DNA of 64,000 nt. Origin: Burkholderiales bacterium (GTDB lineage Bacteria; Pseudomonadota; Gammaproteobacteria; Burkholderiales; Burkholderiaceae_C). This document shows positions 1 to 9,743 of the stretch, in pieces. A program made the translations under genes and the position numbers. Positions within the stretch are counted from its first letter, which is position 1. Each line of letters opens with the position of its first letter. The notes under the pieces were generated by a model. The model had not been told where the DNA came from and made no database searches. It saw only the letters and a program-made list of their open reading frames with translations. Location of the stretch: the NCBI GenBank assembly GCA_003963005.1, contig RXJW01000001.1:1-64000 (forward strand). The letters are read 5' to 3'.

Positions 1-1269
1 GATGCCGAAGCGGCGCTGGTAGCCGTCTTCCCACTCGTAGTTGTCGATGAAGCTCCACAGGAAGTAGCCGTGCAGCGGCACGCCGTCGGCGACCGCGCGG
101 TGGGCCTCGCGCAGATGGTGGCGCAGGAAGTCGCGGCGGTGCAGGTCCAGCACCTCGCCGTTCACCACGGGCTCGTCGTTGTAGCCGCAGCCGTTCTCGG
201 TGATGTAGAGCGAGGTGTGGCCGTAGCACTCGGCTGCGAAGCGCGTGGCCCAGTAGATGGACTGCGGCGCGATGTGCAGCCAGGGGCTGTCGGCGCGCGG
301 GTAGTTCGCCGGCAGCGGCACGGCCTCCCAGGCGGCGCCGTCGCGGCCGGCGCGCACGAAGGTGCCGGTGTAGATGTTCAGGCCCAGGTGGTCGGTGGGC
401 AGGCTGATGAGGTCGAAGTCGCCGGGCAGCAACGTGGGTGCGTCGGCGCCCACGCGCGCCAGGTAGTCGGCCGGGTAGTGGCCGGCGTGCATGGCACCCA
501 GCACGTGGGCGTTCTTCTCCAGGAACCAGGCCTTGGCCGCGGCGATGTCGGCCGCCGTCTCGGTGACGGGGATGCAGACGTCGCAGTTGTCGGTGAGCCC
601 GACCACCGCGCCCGCACCACCGAACTCGCGCACTGCGCGCACGCCATGGCCGTGGCACAGCAGCGCGTGGTGGAAGGTCTGGTTGACGACGGCGGCAGGC
701 TCCTTGCGGCCCGGCGCTTTCGTGCCCGCGCCATAGGCAAGCCAGGTGAAGCAGCGGATCTCGTTCATCGTGATCCAGTGCTTCACGTCGTCCGCAAAGG
801 CCTTCACGATGGTGTCGGCATAGCGGGCGAAGGCGTCGACCGTGACGCGCGACGTCCAGCCGCCGCGGTCCTCCAGCGACTGCGGCAGGTCCCAGTGGAA
901 CATCGTGACCCAGGGCGTGATGCCGTGGCGCTTCATGCTGGCGAAGAGCCGGTGATAGAAGTCGAGGCCGGCCTGATTCAGTTCACCGTCGCCGGCCGGG
1001 AAGATGCGCGGCCAGGCGAGGGACAGCCGGTAGTGCTTGACGCCGAGCGAGGCCATCAACGCGAAGTCCTCGTCGAAGCGGTGGTAGTGGTCGCAGGCGA
1101 CGTCCAGCGTGTCGCCGTCGTGCACGGCGCCGGGCTGGCGCGAGAAGCGGTCCCAGATGGATTCGCCCTTGCCGTCCTCGAAGGCGGCGCCTTCGATCTG
1201 CGGTGCGGCGGCGGCCACGCCGAAGACGAAGTCGGCGGGGAAGGGGGAGGCGTAGGTCAGTGAGGTCAT
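1..1269 (-). CDS. GH1 beta-glucosidase, C-terminus beyond the window
   Basis: Retaining glycoside hydrolase family 1 enzyme, 423 codons visible, open at the left edge. Reading from the ATG at 1269 gives an N-terminal block FVFGVAAAAPQIEGA, the central HWDLPQSLEDRGGW, the acid/base region HWITMNEIRCFTW, the nucleophile block YITENGCGYNDEP and the substrate-binding SFIDNYEWEDGYQRRFGI that runs off the window. There is no signal peptide, so it is probably cytoplasmic. In family terms it would split cellobiose or the glucan core left after debranching. It begins 19 nt after the SGNH gene stop and looks like the last visible gene of the minus-strand xyloglucan operon. Odd point: the usual TLNEP proton-donor motif reads TMNEI, so the conserved Pro after the catalytic Glu is Ile. 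Exact substrate is not readable from sequence. Confidence 0.92.
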   Translation of the reverse strand, partial: MTSLTYASPFPADFVFGVAAAAPQIEGAAFEDGKGESIWDRFSRQPGAVHDGDTLDVACDHYHRFDEDFALMASLGVKHYRLSLAWPRIFPAGDGELNQAGLDFYHRLFASMKRHGITPWVTMFHWDLPQSLEDRGGWTSRVTVDAFARYADTIVKAFADDVKHWITMNEIRCFTWLAYGAGTKAPGRKEPAAVVNQTFHHALLCHGHGVRAVREFGGAGAVVGLTDNCDVCIPVTETAADIAAAKAWFLEKNAHVLGAMHAGHYPADYLARVGADAPTLLPGDFDLISLPTDHLGLNIYTGTFVRAGRDGAAWEAVPLPANYPRADSPWLHIAPQSIYWATRFAAECYGHTSLYITENGCGYNDEPVVNGEVLDLHRRDFLRHHLREAHRAVADGVPLHGYFLWSFIDNYEWEDGYQRRFGI

Positions 1270-1288
1270 GGCGTTCGGGCTCTTGCCG

Positions 1289-2623
1289 TCAGGGCTTGAG
1301 CCATTGCGAGAGCAGCGGGGCCAGGCGCTGGGCCCAGCGCTCGTAGCCGGCGGGGCTGAGGTGGAGCCAGTCGGGCAGGATGTCGCGCGACAGCGTGCCG
1401 TCGGGCTGGGTGAGGGCGGGGCCGATGTCCAGGAACACGACTTGCCGGCCGTCCGCCAGGCGGGGCAGCAGCGCGTTGATGCGCGCGTTGTGCCGGCGCA
1501 GCAGGCCGTCGGGCTTTTCGTCCCGCGGGAAGAGGGCGAGCAGCAGCACGTGGGCCTGCGGCTGCCGGCGGCGGATCTCGTCGAGGTTGGCGCGGATGCC
1601 GGCGAGCGTGAGCGCCGGGTCTTCCAGGCGCTCGCCGGTGTTGTTGGTGCCGATCAGCAGCACGATGGCGCGCGGCGCCATGCCATCCAGCTCGCCATGC
1701 TGCAGCCGCCACAGCAGGTTCTCCGTGCGGTCGCCGCCGAAGCCCAGCGCGACCGCGTTGTGGCGCGCGAAATGCGTGGCCCACGCGGCACGGCCTTCGT
1801 TCTCCCAGCCCTGCGTGATGGAGTCGCCCAGGAAGACCAGGTCCACCTGCCGGCCCGCCGCGCGGTGCGCGCGGATCTCGGCGAGCTTGGCTTCATGGCG
1901 CGGGCCCCACCACTCCACGGCCCAGGATTCCTGCAGTGGCTCGGGCGTGACGGACTGGGTGCGGTAGTCCGGGCAAGCGGTGTTGGGGCGCCCGGTGCGG
2001 TGGAAGGTCGGCGGGCTGATGCGGATCTCGCCGTTGCCCGTGCCTTCCAGCGTGAACGGCCGAGGCACGGCGCTGAAGTCGTCGCCCTCGCGCCAGAAGC
2101 AGCTCAGCGCGAACGTCACCCGCTGCACGCCCTGGCCGGCGCGCTCACGGCCGGCGAACAGGAAGGGGATCTTGCGCTCGCAGTCGGGCCCGCAGCCCAG
2201 CTTGAACTTCATGCCGCCGCGGGCGAGGTCGACCACGTCGAGGTCGAAGGACACCGTGCCGTGGGGCAGGTAGCCCCGGAGGTCCAGTGGCGGGCCGCCT
2301 TGCCAACGCAGTTGCGCGATCCAGCTGTTGGTGAACTGCAGCGTCACGAAGCCGTCGGTGCCGCGGGCGGCGGCCACGCGACTGGCGGGCACGCGCGGCT
2401 GGGCGGGCTTGGGCACGGTCGCGCGCTCGCCGGCGAGCACGGCCTCGCCCTCGAAATCGGTCACGGCGATTTGCCAGCCGCGGGTGAGGTCGATGCTTTT
2501 CGCCTGAGCCACCGGGCCCAGGAAACACAGCCACAGAGGCACAGAGACACAGAGGAATCGGTGCAGCTTCGAAGCCTCTCCGTGGCTCTGTGCCTCTGCG
2601 GCTGTGTTCTTCATCTCGCTCAT
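1289..2623 (-). CDS. secreted SGNH/GDSL hydrolase, candidate acetyl-xyloglucan esterase
   Basis: Two-domain protein of 444 aa. Residues ~45-235 form a beta-rich domain resembling the ExoP-type galactose-binding-like domain seen in bacterial beta-glucosidases (it includes VPASRVAAARGTDGFV and a CGPDCERKIPF loop). Residues ~255-444 are an SGNH hydrolase: GDSITQGW with Ser268, the GTNNT block and DWLHLS giving Asp418 and His421. The ATG at 2623 follows the GH95 stop after one base (TGA-C-ATG); a second ATG lies at 2614. The signal peptide (FLCVSVPLWLCFLGPVAQA, then KSIDL) is encoded by the CACAGAG inverted repeat at 2524-2608, and no later in-frame start would keep a signal. Domain order differs from CE20 enzymes, whose SGNH domain is interrupted, so I infer an acetyl esterase from context only. 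Confidence 0.85.
   Translation of the reverse strand: MSEMKNTAAEAQSHGEASKLHRFLCVSVPLWLCFLGPVAQAKSIDLTRGWQIAVTDFEGEAVLAGERATVPKPAQPRVPASRVAAARGTDGFVTLQFTNSWIAQLRWQGGPPLDLRGYLPHGTVSFDLDVVDLARGGMKFKLGCGPDCERKIPFLFAGRERAGQGVQRVTFALSCFWREGDDFSAVPRPFTLEGTGNGEIRISPPTFHRTGRPNTACPDYRTQSVTPEPLQESWAVEWWGPRHEAKLAEIRAHRAAGRQVDLVFLGDSITQGWENEGRAAWATHFARHNAVALGFGGDRTENLLWRLQHGELDGMAPRAIVLLIGTNNTGERLEDPALTLAGIRANLDEIRRRQPQAHVLLLALFPRDEKPDGLLRRHNARINALLPRLADGRQVVFLDIGPALTQPDGTLSRDILPDWLHLSPAGYERWAQRLAPLLSQWLKP
2524..2608. repeat. CACAGAG-period long inverted repeat, copy 1
   Basis: The left arm (2524-2555) and right arm (2575-2608) are about 32-nt inverted repeats of CACAGAGN units with few mismatches, loop about 19 nt. 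Unlike copies 2 and 3 it lies inside a coding frame, at the 5' end of the SGNH hydrolase gene, where one arm encodes the hydrophobic core of the signal peptide. Confidence 0.9.
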
Positions 2624-2624
2624 G

Positions 2625-4904
2625 TCAGTACAGGTCGCCCGCCCGTAGCGTGCGAGCCTGGCCAGGTTCCAACTGCAGTTCGACGATGCGTTCGCCCGCA
2701 CGCAGCCGGCCAACCCCGGGGCCTGCGAGGGCACGCACCGTCGCCTGGCGAACACGGCCCGCCGTCCAGGCGATGTCCACCACGAAACCGCCGCGGGCGC
2801 GCAGCCCCCGCACCGAGCCGTTCGGCCAGGCCGAGGGCAGCGCGGGCAGCAGGTCGATGACGCCGTCGTGGGACTGCAGCAGCATCTCGGCGATGGCGGC
2901 GGTGGCGCCGAAGTTGCCGTCGATCTGGAACGGCGGGTGGGTGTCGAGCAGATTGGCCGTGGTGCCGCCCTGATGCACCTCGGCGCCGGGGCGGGCGGCT
3001 TGCGCACCGGGCTCGGCGAGCAGGCCGCGCAGCAGGCGGTGCGCGCGGTCGCCGTCGCGCAGGCGCGCCCAGAAGGCCATCTTCCAGGCCATCGACCAGC
3101 CCGTGCTCACGTCACCGCGTGCGTCGAGCGTGGTGCGCGCGGCAGCGGCAAGCTCCGGCGTGCGGCTGGGCGAGATCTGCCGGCCGGGGAAGAGGGCGAA
3201 CAGGTGGGACACATGGCGGTGGGTGTCGCGCGGGGTGTCCAGCACCGGGTCCTGGAGTTCGTCAAGCCATTCCAGCAGCTGGCCCCAGCGTCCGATGCGC
3301 GGCGCGGCGAGCCGGTCGCGCAGACCTGCGGCCTTGTCGTGTGCTGCCTTGTTGCCGAGCGCGGTGGCGGCCTGGGCGATGTTGTCGAACAGGTCCCACA
3401 AGATCTGCTGGTCGTAGGCCACGCCATCCTGGATCGGGCCGTGCTCGGGCGACCACCCGTTGGGCGCGACGAGGCGGCCGTCGGGCAGGGCTTTCAGGCG
3501 GTCTTCCCAGAACTGCCCCACCTCCAGAAGCACCGGCCAGGCCACGTGCCGCAGGAAGCCGAGGTCCTGCGTGAAGGCGTAGTGCTCCCAGAAGTGGCGG
3601 GCGTACCAGGCATTGCCTGACATGTTCCAGAGGTAGGCCTGGGCGCCGAAGGGGTTGGTCTCGGTGCGCAGCGCCCAGCCGCGCATGGGCTGGCCATCGG
3701 CGCGCAGGAAGGTCTCTGTCGGCGGCTGGACCGAGCCGTCCCACGGGGGTGTCTCGGCGGGCAAGGCCGCGGGGTGGGACAGGGCAAGCGCTGCGCGGTC
3801 ACTCACCGCGCGCCGCCAGGCCGGCAGCAGTCGCTGGACAAAGCGGTGGAAGGGCCGTGCGGCTTCGGCGAGGTGGGTCACCTCGGCCGGCCAGTAGTTC
3901 ATCTGCAGGTTGATGTTGCTGTGATAGTCGCTGTTCCAGGGCGGCTGCAGGTGGTCGTTCCACAGGCCTTGCAGATTGGCGGGCAGCGAGTCGCGCGAGC
4001 TGCTGACGAGCAGATAGCGGCCGAACTGGAAGTACAGCGCTTCGAGCTCGGGGTCTCCGCCGTCGCGGGTGTAGGCGGCCAGGCGCGCATCGGTCGTGAG
4101 TGCGCGGCGCTCGGTCGGGCTGCGGCCGAGGTCCAGGTGCACGCGGCCGAGCAGGCGCTGGACGTCGCGCTGGTGATCGGCCTGCAGGCGCGGCCAGGCG
4201 GGGGCGGCATCGAGCTGGGCCTGCACGCGCGACAAGGGCGGGCGGCCGTCGTCGAAGCTCGTGCCGGCGGCGAGCAGCACGGTGAGCGCCGTGCAGCGCT
4301 GGAAGACGAGTGCATCGCCGTCCGCCGTCACCCGGCAGCCTTCGGGGCGCACGCGCAGTGCGCTGGCGTAGGTCAGGCCGTTGGGCAACTGGCCGGTGGC
4401 GGTGATCGTGGGGCCTGCGGCGTGCAGCCGGGCGCCGTGGCGGTCGGTCAGCGCGAGGCGGCCGCTGTACCGGCCGGTCTGGTTGGCGGTGAGCCGCCAG
4501 GCGATGACCTGGGCCGGGTGGCTGGCCAGCGTCACGCGCTGGAACCGCACGCCGCCCTGGGTGTAGCTCAGCCGGTGTTCGGCGCGGGCGATGTCGAGTT
4601 CACGCCGGTAGTCGTTCACCGGGCCCCCGGTGCCGTCGAGCGTGAGCCGCACATCGCCGAAGGGCTGGTAGGCACCCATCGCCTGCGCGTCGCCCGTCCA
4701 GAGCGTGATCTCGTTGAACTGCAGGCGGTCGTCGGCGACCTGGCCGAACAGCATCGCGCCCAGCCGCCCGTTGCCGATGGGCAGTGCCTGCTGCTCCCAG
4801 CCCTGCGGCGTGTCGGGGGCTGGCGCGGCGTAACGCAACACCCGCCCGTCGGCCTGTGCGGGCAGGGCGAGCGCGATGCAGCAGGCGGCGATCAGACGTT
4901 TCAT
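2625..4904 (-). CDS. GH95 alpha-L-fucosidase (or alpha-L-galactosidase)
   Basis: Inverting glycoside hydrolase family 95, 759 aa, the expected length. It has a signal peptide ([18 protein letters not shown]). The N-terminal beta domain starts [32 protein letters not shown]. The (alpha/alpha)6 barrel carries the Asn-rich active-site block [19 protein letters not shown] around residue 325-340, the NGWSPEHGP segment near residue 485 and the C-terminal [20 protein letters not shown] stretch. In xyloglucan it would remove terminal alpha-1,2-fucose (or L-galactose) from galactosyl side chains. It starts 12 nt after the GH35 stop and its own stop nearly touches the SGNH start, so translation is probably coupled. 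Family assignment is firm; the fucose versus L-galactose preference is not decided. Confidence 0.93.
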   Translation of the reverse strand: MKRLIAACCIALALPAQADGRVLRYAAPAPDTPQGWEQQALPIGNGRLGAMLFGQVADDRLQFNEITLWTGDAQAMGAYQPFGDVRLTLDGTGGPVNDYRRELDIARAEHRLSYTQGGVRFQRVTLASHPAQVIAWRLTANQTGRYSGRLALTDRHGARLHAAGPTITATGQLPNGLTYASALRVRPEGCRVTADGDALVFQRCTALTVLLAAGTSFDDGRPPLSRVQAQLDAAPAWPRLQADHQRDVQRLLGRVHLDLGRSPTERRALTTDARLAAYTRDGGDPELEALYFQFGRYLLVSSSRDSLPANLQGLWNDHLQPPWNSDYHSNINLQMNYWPAEVTHLAEAARPFHRFVQRLLPAWRRAVSDRAALALSHPAALPAETPPWDGSVQPPTETFLRADGQPMRGWALRTETNPFGAQAYLWNMSGNAWYARHFWEHYAFTQDLGFLRHVAWPVLLEVGQFWEDRLKALPDGRLVAPNGWSPEHGPIQDGVAYDQQILWDLFDNIAQAATALGNKAAHDKAAGLRDRLAAPRIGRWGQLLEWLDELQDPVLDTPRDTHRHVSHLFALFPGRQISPSRTPELAAAARTTLDARGDVSTGWSMAWKMAFWARLRDGDRAHRLLRGLLAEPGAQAARPGAEVHQGGTTANLLDTHPPFQIDGNFGATAAIAEMLLQSHDGVIDLLPALPSAWPNGSVRGLRARGGFVVDIAWTAGRVRQATVRALAGPGVGRLRAGERIVELQLEPGQARTLRAGDLY

Positions 4905-4916
4905 GCGCGGTGCCGC

Positions 4917-6554
4917 TCAGCGCTGACGGCCCATCGTGAGCTTGAGCATCACGGGCTCGGCAGGCAGGTTCAGGCCGTAGTCGACCTGATCGCCATTCCA
5001 GACGCGCTCCATGACCCAGCGCCCACGAGCATCGAAGCGGCCCTGTTCGGCGCGCAGCATCATGCCGGTCGTGCCGGCCGCCGGCTCCATGCGCACCCGG
5101 ACGCGGTGGCCGATGACCAGGAACTCGTCGGCGCCGAGCTGGGCGATGGCCACGCCACCACCGGGCTCCTCGGTGCCCGCCGCAGGCTTGGCGAACTCGC
5201 CGCCCCAGCTCGGCTCGCCGAAGCGGCCCAGCCGGTAGGTCAGCTTGGCAGACCAACCGGGAAAGTCGAGCTGTTGCGGCTGGCGGTCGTCGCCTTCGGC
5301 GATGCCCTGCGTCTTGCCTTCGAAGGCCCACTGCGCCCATTGCCGCTGGATGGGCGCGAACATCCGGTACACGCGCTGGAAGGGCTCGACCAGCGTCTTG
5401 TCGGTCGCCATCGCACCGAGGGGATGGTTGGAGTAGTCGAAGTAGTCCACACCGAAGGGCGACACGCCGATGGCGCCGCGCCCGAGCATGGCGTAGAGGA
5501 ACCGGGCGTAGACCGGCTTGGTGCCGATCTCGGGCACCCAGAGCGGGTTGTCGGCGCGTTGGAAGAGGCGCAGGTTGGCTTGCACCTGGGCGGATTCCGG
5601 GTTGTAGATGTCGGGCGAAACGATGTCCAGGGCGGGCGCAGCGGCCTTGTAGATGTCGATGACGTCCCAGGTCGGCCCGCCACTGGCGAAGTCCTTGTTC
5701 CACGGCTTGGGCGGCTGCTCCAGCGGGTTGCGCAGCGCGTTGTTGACGTACATGGGCAGGTCGTACACCGCGCGGCCGGCCGCGGCGATCTGGCCGATGT
5801 AGCGGGCGATCGCCCACGCGTGGAAGTACTCGTCCGCGTACTCGCCGTAGACCTGCCGCCAGGTGCCGGTGCTCGCCAGCTTTGGTTTTTGGCGGGCCAG
5901 CACCTCGGCAGGCACGGCCTGCTCGAAGGCGGCTTGCGCTGCGGGCCCGAAATCGCGCACGAGGCCGTAGGTGCCGACTTCGTTCTCCACCTGCACCATC
6001 AGCACCGTGCGCTGGGCGCCGTCGATCTTCTTGAGGTGCCCCATCAGGGCGACGAAGGCGCGCTGGTCGGCCTGGCGGGTCGCTTCGCCGAAGGGGCTCA
6101 GGCTGTAGTTGGCACGGCCTTCGGGGTCGAGGTTGTAGGGGAAACGCTTGGGGTCCAGCTTGACCCAGGCCGGGGTGTACTGGGCGCTGGTGTTTTTCCA
6201 GGTGCCGAACCAGAGCACGACGAGGCGTTGGCCTTGCTGGCGGGCTTCGCGCACGAGGGTGTCGACGAAGCTGAAGTCGAACCGGCCCTCCTCGGGCTCG
6301 ATCTGCTCCCACGCGACCGGCATGAGCACCGTGTTGGCCTGGAGGTCGCGCGCAGCATCCCAGACAGGCTTGAGCGCCGCCGGGTAGTTGCTGGAGTTGT
6401 GCGCCTGCGCGCCGAGGATGAGGAAGGGCTTGCCGTCCACCAGCAGCGCATGGCGGCCGTCGCGGGTGACCAGGCGGGGAGGCTCGGCTGCGAGTGCGGC
6501 GTGGGCGGAGATCAGGCAGGCCAGCGCGGCCGCGAGGACGTGACGTGTCTTCAT
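4917..6554 (-). CDS. GH35 beta-galactosidase with DUF5597-type C-terminus
   Basis: Secreted or periplasmic retaining beta-galactosidase, 545 aa. The signal peptide is about residues 1-22 (ending HAALAAE). The TIM barrel opens with VDGKPFLILGAQAHNSS; the acid/base Glu lies in VQVENEVGTYG (~residue 190) and the likely nucleophile in VPEIGTKPVYARFLY (~residue 340). The C-terminal ~130 residues match the small beta domain of the BglA/Bgl35A group found in xyloglucan loci of Cellvibrio and Xanthomonas. It would remove beta-1,2-galactose after the GH95 enzyme has cut fucose. It follows the TBDR gene by 53 nt and precedes the GH95 gene by 12 nt in the same operon. Confidence 0.93.
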   Translation of the reverse strand: MKTRHVLAAALACLISAHAALAAEPPRLVTRDGRHALLVDGKPFLILGAQAHNSSNYPAALKPVWDAARDLQANTVLMPVAWEQIEPEEGRFDFSFVDTLVREARQQGQRLVVLWFGTWKNTSAQYTPAWVKLDPKRFPYNLDPEGRANYSLSPFGEATRQADQRAFVALMGHLKKIDGAQRTVLMVQVENEVGTYGLVRDFGPAAQAAFEQAVPAEVLARQKPKLASTGTWRQVYGEYADEYFHAWAIARYIGQIAAAGRAVYDLPMYVNNALRNPLEQPPKPWNKDFASGGPTWDVIDIYKAAAPALDIVSPDIYNPESAQVQANLRLFQRADNPLWVPEIGTKPVYARFLYAMLGRGAIGVSPFGVDYFDYSNHPLGAMATDKTLVEPFQRVYRMFAPIQRQWAQWAFEGKTQGIAEGDDRQPQQLDFPGWSAKLTYRLGRFGEPSWGGEFAKPAAGTEEPGGGVAIAQLGADEFLVIGHRVRVRMEPAAGTTGMMLRAEQGRFDARGRWVMERVWNGDQVDYGLNLPAEPVMLKLTMGRQR

Positions 6555-6607
6555 CGGGGTCCCTGTGGGCCCGGCGCGGCCGAGGCGGCGCCGGGTACGA
6601 GCCGAGG

Positions 6608-9601
6608 TCAGTAGCTGTAGCTGGCCTGCACGCTGTAGCGGCGGCCGGTGGACTCGACCGAGCGGGTCATGAAACCGATCTGCTGCTGCATCAGCTGGCG
6701 GGGCAGGCTGTTGCTCAGATTCTGGCCCTCCAGGCTCACGCTGAAGTGATCGTTGACCCGGTACGTGACACCGCCATCGAGCTGCCCGTAGGACGCTTGC
6801 CAGGTCGGCAGCGCCCAGGCCACCGAGGTCCCGTTGGCCAGCCGCCCGTCGCCACCGTTGGTGCCGTTCACGTTCACGCCCTGCAGATAGCGCGAACGCC
6901 AGCTGTAGGCCAGGCGCGCCGAGATCGGGCCGTAGTCGTAGAGCGCCGCCAGGTTGTAGGCGTTCTTGGACAGGTTCAGCAGCGGCAGGTTGCCGAAGGT
7001 CCGGCCGTCGGTGTCGCAGCCGTTGATGTTCAGGTTCAGGTTCTCGGCGCCGGTGCTGGTGCCGGCGCAGTAGGCGCTGAGCACGGGGTTGTAGGGCTGG
7101 GTCTTGCTGTCGACGTAGGTGTAGTTGGCCTGCACGCCGAAGCCGGCGAGCCAGCCGGGCAGCATGTCGAAGTAGCGCTGGAAGGCGACCTCGAAGCCGC
7201 GCGCATGGCCCTTGGCCCCGTTCACGGGGGAGGTCACCGTGAAGTTGACCGGGTTGCCCGCGCCGTCCTTCAGCTGCACGGTGGACGACTGCTTGACGAT
7301 GACGTCCTTCAGTTCCTTGTCAAACAGCGCGACGGTGAGCGAGCCGGTCTTGGAGAAGTACCACTCGCCCGTCAGGTCGAACTGGTTGGACTTGACCGGC
7401 TTGAGCAGCGGATTGCCGTTGGCCTTGCCGGTGAGGGCCACGTTGTCGATGATGATCGTGCTGCCGTTGGTGCGCTGCGTCGTGTCCAGCGACAGCTCGG
7501 TGTAGGCCTGCATGTCCGAGAAGTCGGGCCGCGAGATGGCTTGGGCTGCTGCGGCCCGCAGCTGAACCTGCTCGTTCACCTTCATGCGCAGGTTCAAGCT
7601 CGGCAGCGCGTTGGTGTACGTTTGCCCGGCATCCAGTGCCTTGGAGAAAGGCACGATCGCCGGGATGGGCACGCCGCCGAAGCTCTGGCCCGGCTGCAGG
7701 GTCGGGGCATTGCTCTTGAAGGTCATGTAGCCCTTGGCCGTCATGTCGGTGCGCACCAGGCGCAGGCCGACATTGCCGTCCACCGGCATCGGCAGGTCGT
7801 CGAAGCCGAAGCGCAGCTGGGCATAGCCGGCCTGGGTCTTCTCGTGCTGCTCGTTGGTGCCTTGCGGATCGGTGCCGAAGGTGGCGGGCTTCCAGGCATC
7901 GCAGCTGCCCCAGCCCTGCGCGGCGACCTGCTCGGCACACAGGATGTCGTGGTACTTGTGCAGTGCCGCGTAGCTGTCCGGGTAGCCTTTGGCGAGCGAC
8001 ACGTCCGGCACGTAGACCGCCGGCACGTTCTGGCCGCCGAAGAAGTTCTTGAACTGGTGCAGTTGCACCGGGGCGTTGAAGCGCGGGTCGTTCAGGCGGG
8101 CCAGGCCCGAGATGTTCCAGCCCTGCTGCCAGGTCTGGGTGATGGCCTGCCAGTTGTAGCTCGGGTTGGAGTTGATGGTCGTCGCGTCACGTTCGGTCAG
8201 CCGGATGCCGAACTGCATGTCCTGCAGCACCTTGTCGTCGAAGTTGAACTTCGCGTCCGCCCGCCACGCCTTCTGGTCGGCGGTGCTGCGGTCCAGGTGT
8301 TCCATCGTGAACGCCCAGTAGTAGTTGGCCTTGTTGGCCAGCGCGGCGAGGTCGGAGGTGTCGAACACCACGCGCGGGGTGGCGCCGCTCAGGTCCAGCG
8401 TCTCCTTGGGCATCTGCAGGCCCGTGGCGACCGTCGAGTCGAAGGCCTTGGTCGTGGACTTCACGACCTGCAGGTCGGTGCTCAGCGTCCAGCGGTTGTC
8501 GACCTTCCACTTCAGGTTCCAGCCGAGGTCGCGTGTGCGGGAGTTGCGCGTCATGTAGCGCGTGTCGGCACCGAAGTTCACGCCACCGTCGGCCGGTGCC
8601 GTCAGCGTGCCGGTCAGCAGCTGGCCCTTGTCGCCGTACGTGGCGCCGTTGCCGATGACAAGGTTCCAGGGGTTGGTCTGGGCGAACAGCGCGTTCTCGT
8701 CCCAGTGCATCTTGTACTTGGACTCGAAGTAGGTGAGCGAGCTCTCGATGGCGTCGTTGCGGTACTGCAGCGCGCCGTACAGGCCGTCGCGGGTGCGGTC
8801 GAAGTAGGAGTCGCGCCATTGCGCGCCCTTGGGCACCCAGTGCGTGCCATCGACCTTGTAGTAGGGCTCGACCTGCCACTTGTCGGTGCGCGTGTTGCTG
8901 ACGCTGTGCGCCAGGCTGAGCAGCGCGCCGAACTCGCCGGCATCGGTCTTCCAGCGGTTGGCGGCCAGCACGGAGCCGGCCGGGCTCCACTTGCCTTCGA
9001 GCGCGTTGTAGTTGCCGCTGACCGAGCCGCCGAGCTTGAAGCCGGCGTAGTCGAAGGGCAGGGCGGTGCGCAGGTTCACGAGGCCGCCGACGGCGCCCTC
9101 GATCTGCACGGCCGAGGGGTTCTTGTAGACGTCCACGCCGGCCATCAGCTCGGGCGGCACGTCCTCGAAGTTCAGCGTGCGGCCGCCGTTGGCGGAGAAG
9201 GTGTCGCGGCCGTTCACCTCCGAGCGCACGTAGGACAGCCCGCGGATGTTGACGCTGGAGCCCTCGACCGACGAATGCTCCGGGTCGTTCTTGGCCATCG
9301 TGCGGTCGATGGTGATGCCGACGATGCGCTGCAGTACCTCGGTCACCGAGCGGTCGGGCAGCTTGCCGATGTCGTCGGCCACGATGGAGTCGACGACCTC
9401 GTCCGACTCCTGCTTGATCTTCTGCGCGGACTGGAGGGCGGCACGGCGGCCGGTCACGGTGACCTTCTCGACCTGCTGGACCTTGCCGTCGGCGGCAGGA
9501 GCGGCCGGGGCCGGGGTGGTCTGGGCCCCGGCCAGGCCGCTGCACAGCAGGGCGGCCTGGGCGGCGGCGAGTGAGAGGGCGGTGCGTTGCAGTGTCTTCA
9601 C
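6608..9601 (-). CDS. TonB-dependent outer-membrane receptor (xyloglucan locus)
   Basis: Active outer-membrane transporter of 997 aa, probably for xyloglucan oligosaccharides by context. It begins at a GTG with a strong AAGGAGACAAC Shine-Dalgarno directly upstream. A signal peptide ends near GLAGAQT and is followed by an Ala/Pro-rich linker. The plug starts QQVEKVTVTGRRAALQSAQ, includes DDIGKLPDRSVTEVLQR and VNIRGLSYVRSEVNGRDTFS, and ends near NLRTALPFDY. The remaining ~750 residues alternate in the manner of a 22-strand barrel and finish with an aromatic residue (QASYSY), as outer-membrane proteins do. No SusD-like partner is present, which fits the proteobacterial TBDR-only (CUT) type of locus. 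It lies between xylA and the GH35 gene. Confidence 0.95.
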   Translation of the reverse strand: MKTLQRTALSLAAAQAALLCSGLAGAQTTPAPAAPAADGKVQQVEKVTVTGRRAALQSAQKIKQESDEVVDSIVADDIGKLPDRSVTEVLQRIVGITIDRTMAKNDPEHSSVEGSSVNIRGLSYVRSEVNGRDTFSANGGRTLNFEDVPPELMAGVDVYKNPSAVQIEGAVGGLVNLRTALPFDYAGFKLGGSVSGNYNALEGKWSPAGSVLAANRWKTDAGEFGALLSLAHSVSNTRTDKWQVEPYYKVDGTHWVPKGAQWRDSYFDRTRDGLYGALQYRNDAIESSLTYFESKYKMHWDENALFAQTNPWNLVIGNGATYGDKGQLLTGTLTAPADGGVNFGADTRYMTRNSRTRDLGWNLKWKVDNRWTLSTDLQVVKSTTKAFDSTVATGLQMPKETLDLSGATPRVVFDTSDLAALANKANYYWAFTMEHLDRSTADQKAWRADAKFNFDDKVLQDMQFGIRLTERDATTINSNPSYNWQAITQTWQQGWNISGLARLNDPRFNAPVQLHQFKNFFGGQNVPAVYVPDVSLAKGYPDSYAALHKYHDILCAEQVAAQGWGSCDAWKPATFGTDPQGTNEQHEKTQAGYAQLRFGFDDLPMPVDGNVGLRLVRTDMTAKGYMTFKSNAPTLQPGQSFGGVPIPAIVPFSKALDAGQTYTNALPSLNLRMKVNEQVQLRAAAAQAISRPDFSDMQAYTELSLDTTQRTNGSTIIIDNVALTGKANGNPLLKPVKSNQFDLTGEWYFSKTGSLTVALFDKELKDVIVKQSSTVQLKDGAGNPVNFTVTSPVNGAKGHARGFEVAFQRYFDMLPGWLAGFGVQANYTYVDSKTQPYNPVLSAYCAGTSTGAENLNLNINGCDTDGRTFGNLPLLNLSKNAYNLAALYDYGPISARLAYSWRSRYLQGVNVNGTNGGDGRLANGTSVAWALPTWQASYGQLDGGVTYRVNDHFSVSLEGQNLSNSLPRQLMQQQIGFMTRSVESTGRRYSVQASYSY

Positions 9602-9743
9602 GTTGTCTCCTTGTTCTGCTCTGTCTCTGACGGACAGCGGGTTCGGCGGTTCAGCATGGCCGTCCCCGGGCCTGGACGTCGAAGGCGCGCAGGGCCTCGG
9701 CGCAGCAGCTCGGGGGCGGGTGAGGGAAAGGTGCGTCGGCGCG

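Noticed and set aside
1289-3007. A 572-aa start for the SGNH hydrolase
   Set aside because: The extra N-terminus overlaps the GH95 C-terminus out of frame and is Pro/Arg-rich noise. ATG 2623 right after the GH95 stop is preferred.
6494-9574. A 1026-codon open frame on the plus strand, and similar long frames such as 3774-6614, 70-1263 and 45013-47706
   Set aside because: They are antisense shadows of clear minus-strand genes in high-GC DNA. Their translations are rich in Val/Gly/Arg/His with no domain, and the opposite frames are well-known families.
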